64,000 nucleotides of DNA from positions 23,377,501-23,441,500 of the forward strand of contig CM073887.1 of NCBI GenBank assembly GCA_037176705.1, given 5' to 3'. The stretch comes from Molossus alvarezi (lineage: Eukaryota; Chordata; Mammalia; Chiroptera; Molossidae). This document shows, in pieces, positions 58,572 through 64,000 of the stretch. How positions within the stretch are numbered: position 1 is the first letter of the stretch; each line of letters opens with the position of its first letter. A program made the translations under genes and the position numbers. Under the pieces are notes generated by a model. That model ran no database searches, was not told the origin of the DNA, and worked only from the letters and a program-made list of their open reading frames with translations.

Positions 58572-59801
58572 TTGGAAGCGCCCTGGCTCTTACCCGTCCG
58601 GGTACGATCTGGACCTGATGTTCTCCTGAACTTCGGTGCTGTGATCTCAAGCAGTCATGCTCTGGCTTCCGACCCTGTTTATTTGTCACCTAGGAGTTCT
58701 CATTGCCCCTCCCTCCCTTTTGCTCTTCCTTCCCTTTTAATGTCTCAGTTACATACTTACATTTATTTAAAAATTTTAATCTGACAGTTTTATTTTTCTA
58801 ATGAAAAGAGGCTGTTGGTTCAGTTTACTTTTTTGTCAGACACTGAAGACCTACTCAGTATTGCTTGCTGTCATTTTAAAGCTAAGAAGAAAAGCCAAGA
58901 CATTTTTTTTTTCATTTTAATCGCAAACTCCTTATAAACGTAATTTTTAATCGCAATATATTTAATTTCATGAATATACCATAACGAATTTAATGATTCC
59001 TCTAACTGAACATTTATATTTCTTCACTTTTTAAAATTAATTATTAATGCTGAGGTTGACATTGGGTATAAATATTTTTTTTCATATTTTGGATTATTTT
59101 AATGTATGTAGTTTATTACTACCTTGTTTCTTTTCTAATGGAATTGGGTGGATAAAAATTTACATACAGTAAAATAAAATGAATTGAGTTGGGGGAAAGA
59201 AACAATTGGTAGAAAAATAATAAAACAAGGTACAGGTTTAGCACAGATATATTAATTGTACTTTTTTCTCGAGGTAAGCCATAACCCTAAGGTGCCCAGA
59301 GGCCTAAGGGGAGAAGGAAACATGGTTAAATATGCGTTTCCCGTTGATCATAAACTAACATCAAATGAGTGGTCCAGGGGAAGTGTATTTTTTTCCCCAA
59401 CACTATTTTGGGCAAAGACGAGACCCACAGTGTGATACTGACTTGTAACTCTGTGGACAGAGGTCATCTCATCGAAGTGTTACCTGGCTTCACGCCGGGA
59501 CCTGTTTGAGAACGTCTAGCGCAGGGCCTTAATCCGGAGACCGCGACACTCCTGAGCTCGTCTGCGGAGTTTGTGATTTGCCTTTTGAGATGAAGAGCAG
59601 TGACCTTCAACCCTTTTCACCTCATGGAACACATAAACTCATTACTAAAATTCTGCCACACACCGAAAAATATATTTTTTGCCGATTCATTCACACCGAA
59701 GGGCTACTGTTGTGTTGGCTATTGTCATTTTTTTTATTCGACAATCCTAAGGGAAAAGAGGTCAGTGCCCCTAACTAAATAGTCGGGTATTGCATGCTTT
59801 A
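58572..59801. other. Unique AT-rich non-coding sequence
   Basis: No gene or recognised repeat; AT-rich between 58740 and 59260. Confidence 0.4.
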
Positions 59802-59815
59802 AAAATTCTTTCGGC

Positions 59816-60048
59816 TCTGGACGGTTTATCTCAGTGGTTAGGCGTCAACCCATGGACCGAAGGGTCTCAGGTTCGATTCCCCATCAAGAGCACGTACCTG
59901 GGTTGCAGGTTCCATCCTGGCCCTGGTGGGGGTTGTGCGGGAGGCGATCAATGTGTCTCTCTCACATCGATGTTTCTCTCTCTCCCTCCCTTCCACTCTA
60001 TCTAAAAATCAGTGGAAAAATATCCTCAGGTGAGGGGTAACAACCACC
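59816..60048 (+). mobile_element. VES SINE
   Basis: GACGGTTTATCTCAGTGGTTAG (A box region), CAGGTTCGATTCCCCATC (B box), TCACATCGATGTTTCTCTCTC and an A-rich tail after CCTCAGGTGAGG. Duplication AAAATTCTTTCGGC / AAAATCTTTCGGC (59802-59815 and 60049-60061). Closest in layout to the 46.6-kb copy. Confidence 0.93.
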
Positions 60049-60624
60049 AAAATCTTTCGGCGCAGTGGTTGAAATTCGCTAACAAAGAGATTTGAAGCCG
60101 TCTTTCCGGGATCATTGGGTTTGTATAGACAGCCACTCCATCCTCAGCTCTGAGGAAGACTCTTGATAGGACCCCCGCCCCCCACCCTGCAACTGCAGCG
60201 GCCCAAGGCTGGGCGTGGGACCTGAGTTAGCTGTCATGAGAAGAGGCTGTTTTATGTCTTGTCTTTCTGTAGATCTGAACAGGAAGCACAGAGCTCTGGT
60301 TGCCACTGGAAGCCATCTGGCGCTGGAGGCGCCCAGCCTGAGGCTGATGCTGAGACGGCAGAATGGAATCAGGGGGCAGGTGGGTTGTCGATGACGTCAT
60401 TCACCGCTGATCGCGCCACGCCTGGAACGGGCTTCCCTCTAGATTCCAGCTGCTTTCTGACATTTTCTCCCCGTTGAAGGCAATTTGAGCTTTAGCTTTG
60501 ATACTTGCACCAGAAAGTATCCACACTGATCCAGGGATACAAAACTATCACCAGGAAATCTATGACCACAACGATGTGAAAAATCATGGAGCGATAGATT
60601 CGGGTGATAATCCTAGGTTTTCTC
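60049..60624. other. Unique non-coding sequence
   Basis: No gene or recognised repeat. Confidence 0.4.
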
Positions 60625-60838
60625 AGCACTAGGCACTGTTCTCAGCATCCTACATGAATTTCTTTATCTTCACAAGAACTCGGTGCGATTGGTATCGTCA
60701 TCATTATCCCCATCTTACAGAAATAGAAACTGAACCATGAGACTTAAGTAACTTGGCCAAGGTCACTCAGCTATTGAAACTCAGGAAGCCTGGTTCCAGG
60801 GCCTGGACCAGTCACTGCTGTACTACTTTGCCACCTCT
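60625..60838 (-). mobile_element. MIR SINE, antisense
   Basis: CAGCACTAGGCACTGTTCTCAG, CATCATTATCCCCATCTTACAG, AGTAACTTGGCCAAGGTCACTCAGC and CAGGAAGCCTGGTTCC follow the antisense MIR. Confidence 0.87.
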
Positions 60839-60999
60839 CAGTAAACGCATGTACCTTCTACACAGGTCACATTTCTCCCAACCAGGGGCCATGATATCAA
60901 TCCTTGGCAAGAATCTGGAGCACAGCTATTCTGTGCTGCCGAGTGGTTGGCAGATGTATGACTTCGACAGTCACCGGGGCAGGGAGGGTAGCATAACCG

Positions 61000-61145
61000 T
61001 GAAGGCCAGGAGCTGGTACTCGGATAACCTGATCTGCCGTTCACTAGCTGTGTGAGCTAATCTGCAGGAACCTCATTTTCCTCAATTATCAAATGGTGGC
61101 GACGGGAAGCTGTAGCTTACAGGTATTATAAGGATTGAATAGGGT
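61000..61145 (+). mobile_element. MIR fragment
   Basis: GATCTGCCGTTCACTAGCTGTGTGAGC, AACCTCATTTTCCTCAATTATCAAATGG and GGTATTATAAGGATTGAATAG follow the sense MIR. It faces the antisense MIR 160 bp upstream. Confidence 0.78.
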
Positions 61146-61319
61146 GGTGGTCAGAGACTAAGATCTTCTCATTGAAAGACCGAGATTTAGAATGAATGAC
61201 CTCTGGCCTGTGTATGAGGATGCGGCGGGCCTGGTGCTTGATGAGAGAGGAAATTAAAATGCAGGGGCTCCATTCATATCTGTTACCTCAATAGGCAAAT
61301 AATAAAGACAAAAAATAGA

Positions 61320-61735
61320 GTACAGTGACCAGGGGCTTGGGGGAGGGAGGAATAGGGAATTCGTATTTCATAGGTAGTTTCTGTCTGAAATGATGAAAAA
61401 GTTCTGGAAATAGTGTTGATGGTTATACAACATTGCAAATGTACTTAATGCCACTGAATTGTACACTTAAAAATTGTTAGCTCAGCTGGTGTGGCTTAGT
61501 GATTGAGCATCGACCCATGCACCAAGAGGTCGCCAGTTTGATTCCCGGTCAGGGCACACGCCCAGGTTGTGAGCCCAAATCCCAGTGGGAGGCATGCAGG
61601 AGGTGGCCAGTTGATGTTCTCTCATAGATGTTTCTCTCTTTCTCTCTCTCTCCTTGCCTCTCTCTAAAATCAATAAAAAAAAATATTTTTTTAAAAATGG
61701 TTAAACTGGTAAATTTTATGTTAGGTGTATTTTAT
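61320..61735 (+). mobile_element. L1M LINE 3' end, interrupted by VES
   Basis: CAGTGACCAGGGGCTTGGGGG, GATGAAAAAGTTCTGGAAATAGTG, GTACTTAATGCCACTGAATTGTACACTTAAAAATTG left of the SINE, and AAAATGGTTAAACTGGTAAATTTTATG, GTGTATTTTATCACAATAAG right of it, are one continuous L1M 3' end. Confidence 0.88.
61480..61692 (+). mobile_element. Old VES-like SINE nested in L1M
   Basis: CAGCTGGTGTGGCTTAGTGATTGAG (A box region), CCAGTTTGATTCCCGGTC (B box), TCATAGATGTTTCTCTC, and a TAAAATCAATAAAA tail. Duplication AAAAATTGTTA / AAAAATGGTTA (61469-61479 and 61693-61703). Its tail and lack of the GGGTGAGGA end mark an older subfamily than the 31-41 kb copies. Confidence 0.9.
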
Positions 61736-63679
61736 CACAATAAGAAAAAAAAGTAAAAAAAGAATCAGGAGCTTGTGATAGTCACTGGCTAAGGGACAGT
61801 AGGAATGACGATGACTATGAACGCCATGCGCAGAAACTCTGGTGTGAAACTTTAAAACCCATAAAAATAGCGAGATTATATATTTTAGAGCAATTTTTAC
61901 ACATAACATCTGTTTGATCATAATTGTTAGTTGCATAATAAAAGGGTCAATGGAATCATGAGATAGAAAGGCTATCAAAAGATAGTTTTTTTTTCATTGC
62001 TGTGCTGTTTGGAAAAAAGTGTATGTACTTGGACCCCTTCCGTGGGTGGCAGGGTCGTGACCCGTGCGTATTAGGCTCACAAGGCTGAGTCCCTGTCTAG
62101 ATAGAGGTATGTCTTCTCAGAGGCCCTGCTCACCTCCCGTGTCCTTACTGCACACGTGGTTACGTTTCCGCCTTAAAACTAAAAAGCAGTTTTGGGTTTT
62201 TTTTTAAAAAAAGCATGTGACCTCCTGTGACTAAAAGAAGAAAAAAAAAAATCCTAGCTCGAAACTTTTAAAAGAAAGTGTATCTTTATAATAACAATAA
62301 AATCCTCCCAATCAAGCCTTTAAGAGGCAGACAACATCCGTCTCTTTGCCCAGGGCCCATAACTATCCTTAGCTAATCTGTCTCTGACATATAATGAGCT
62401 GCCGTTTCATTTCTTATAGCTCCATTTTAAACTCTATTCACAGAAGTGAGGAGAGGGAGCCCAGGCTGGGAATGAAGAATGAGTATTTGAGACTTGGCAA
62501 GGGGAAGAGGAAGGTGGAATCACTGATTTGTAGAATAGATGCTTCTGGAAAAAAAATAGTAAGATTCACAGCCCTGAGATTTATTCACAGCTGGTTGAGA
62601 CAAACTCTGAGACTGGTGGGTTCATGTACAGAATTCCACATCCACCTCCGTCCTGCTGTACGCGCGCTGTACCACCCCGGGGGGTTATTCTGAGGGGTAA
62701 TTGGTGGCCAGCTGGCCCCCTGCATAAAGAGGAGAAAACAGGGGCGTTTTTACTTGCTGTGGTAAACACCAAGGTGAGAAACAATAAGAACCTGTCTGGG
62801 AAATCAGTGAGTCTCTACCAGTGATCCCCAAGGAAGGCCGTGGAATCTTTTGGGCAAGAAATCTTTAAAAACAAGAAAGATATTTAATGGCTCATGATGA
62901 CTTTGCTTTAACTCTGTATCAGGGGCTGACATTTCTAAAGAGACCTGTGGTGCTGTGTCTTCACTGAGCAGATATTTGTGTTCAATATGGACCTTGTCAG
63001 AATGGCCCATTGGGGGATGTCTTCCCAGCTCACTAGACCCCTTTCTCTGTGACCTGCCCTTTTCATGTGGGTGGGTAGAGGCAGCCACACTTATGCTATT
63101 TGGTCCTGTCCTCAAGACTACAATTAACTGGACCCCTCACTCCTAGGGGTTTAGAATTGAGACTTAGAGTGTCTAGATTGGTTTACCTTGTTTGCTAGAA
63201 GTAATATAAACTCAGAAGCCATGGGAACGCCACCCTTCATCACATGTATGCGGAAAAAGTAGTCTGTTTTGGGATATAGAGCCAAGGGTAGTCTGGTTCC
63301 TGTCATTTCTCTAGTCTCAGTTCTAGTCCCTTTTAAAGGACTACATTTGGTTTCTGTGAACTATGTCATAACCTTTCCAATAAATCATTTTTACATCTTA
63401 AGGGAGCCAGAGTTGGTTTCTATTGCATACAACTGAAATCATTGCGTCTGCAGCTTAAATGTGGGGCACAATGTCTGTGTCTGTCAGAGACCGTTGGACT
63501 GGCATTTGTGGAGGGCATCATCCCTGAGTTTGCTCTCCCAGGGGTAGCTCCCATGCCAGAGGTGCCCATGGCAGAGATGCCCCAATGTCCCTTCGGTGGT
63601 TCCACCTCCTGTTGCCCTTAGATTCCATGTGGATGGGAAAATCCCCAAAGGACACAAAACTGGGAGTTACCTTGATGAT
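61736..63679. other. Unique non-coding sequence
   Basis: No gene or recognised repeat. A/T homopolymer runs lie near 62195-62250. Confidence 0.4.
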
Positions 63680-64000
63680 TATCTCCTCAGCCTCCCTCCC
63701 AATCATCTCATCCCTTTCCAAATCTTCTTGATTCAACTTCCAAAATTTACTCCAGATCTAGTCACTTTATCTCTGTGTGCAGAGCGGCTACCCTGCTCTA
63801 AGCCATCAGCATCTTTCGTTTGGATTACTGCAGTGGCCTCCCAGATGGCCGCTGGTCTTGTCGCAGCCACTATCCACCTCCCCCCAACACTTTATCCACA
63901 TGGAAGCTAGGTTGATCTCTTTGGGATCCAACCCCCCAACACTTTATCCACATGGAAACTAGATTGATCTCTTTGAAATAAAATCAGGTCATGTCACTTT
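63680..64000 (+). mobile_element. L2 LINE, continues past the window
   Basis: CTCTAAGCCATCAGCATCTTTCGTTTGGATTACTGCAGTGGCCTCC followed by TTGATCTCTTTGAAATAAAATCAGGTCATGTCAC is the sense L2. It carries an internal 52-bp tandem duplication, and the right end lies outside the window. Confidence 0.85.
63880..63983 (+). repeat. 52-bp tandem duplication within L2
   Basis: CCCCCCAACACTTTATCCAC at 63880 recurs at 63932, and TTGATCTCTTTG at 63912 recurs at 63964. Two copies with few differences, so the duplication is much younger than the L2 that holds it. Confidence 0.93.

Overview
The window is vertebrate nuclear DNA, almost certainly from a bat (Chiroptera). There are no operons, no bacterial-type gene density and no long credible ORFs. 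The interspersed repeats are those of a placental mammal: L1, L2, MIR, MER5-type hAT elements and MaLR LTRs. The lineage marker is a set of eight tRNA-derived SINEs whose head reads like 'GCCCTGGCCGGTTTGGCTCAG', followed by a CT-rich body and an A-rich tail; this matches the VES SINE family of bats. Family or genus cannot be fixed from memory of these elements alone.

I find no functional protein-coding gene I can support. The only recognisable gene-derived sequence is a dead processed copy of ribosomal protein L12 (RPL12) on the minus strand at about 160-700. It has lost its stop codon, carries an internal nonsense codon, a frameshift and a 24-base deletion. The many 60-218-residue ORFs elsewhere look like chance. 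The 364-400-residue ORFs near 28 kb are by-products of a 21-base minisatellite. The window is best read as intergenic or deep intronic sequence.

Layout. 1-12 kb: RPL12 retrocopy, two hAT-type fragments, an older L1 3' end (7.6-8.5 kb, antisense), an AT palindrome (10.74 kb), and an L2 split by an LTR-like insertion (11.0-12.2 kb). 12-27 kb: mostly unique sequence with scattered MIR, L2, MER5 and L1M pieces and one short head-only VES element (21.9 kb). 27.9-28.9 kb: an array of exactly 48 units of 21 bp. 29-45 kb: VES copies at 31.2, 38.1 and 41.3 kb, a G-quadruplex motif (36.64 kb), L2 fragments, an MLT1-type LTR (41.8 kb) and an ERVL-like LTR (44.1-44.9 kb). 45-53 kb: two copies of one hAT element, a VES, MIR, L2 sense fragments, and (CA), (CT) and (GT) microsatellites. 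53-64 kb: twin hairpins (53.23-53.29 kb), a 5'-truncated L1 with a 14-bp target duplication and a possible 3' transduction (53.66-54.43 kb), older L1M pieces with nested VES insertions, MIR fragments, and an L2 that runs off the end.

The insertions give a relative age order: L2, MIR and L1M are oldest and are interrupted by MaLR/LTR and VES elements; the VES copies with near-perfect duplications and the 53.7-kb L1 are youngest. I do not see an undescribed biological system here. The strongest leads are the six-frame-open 21-bp minisatellite, the candidate L1 3' transduction, the head-only VES and the paired 9-bp hairpins.
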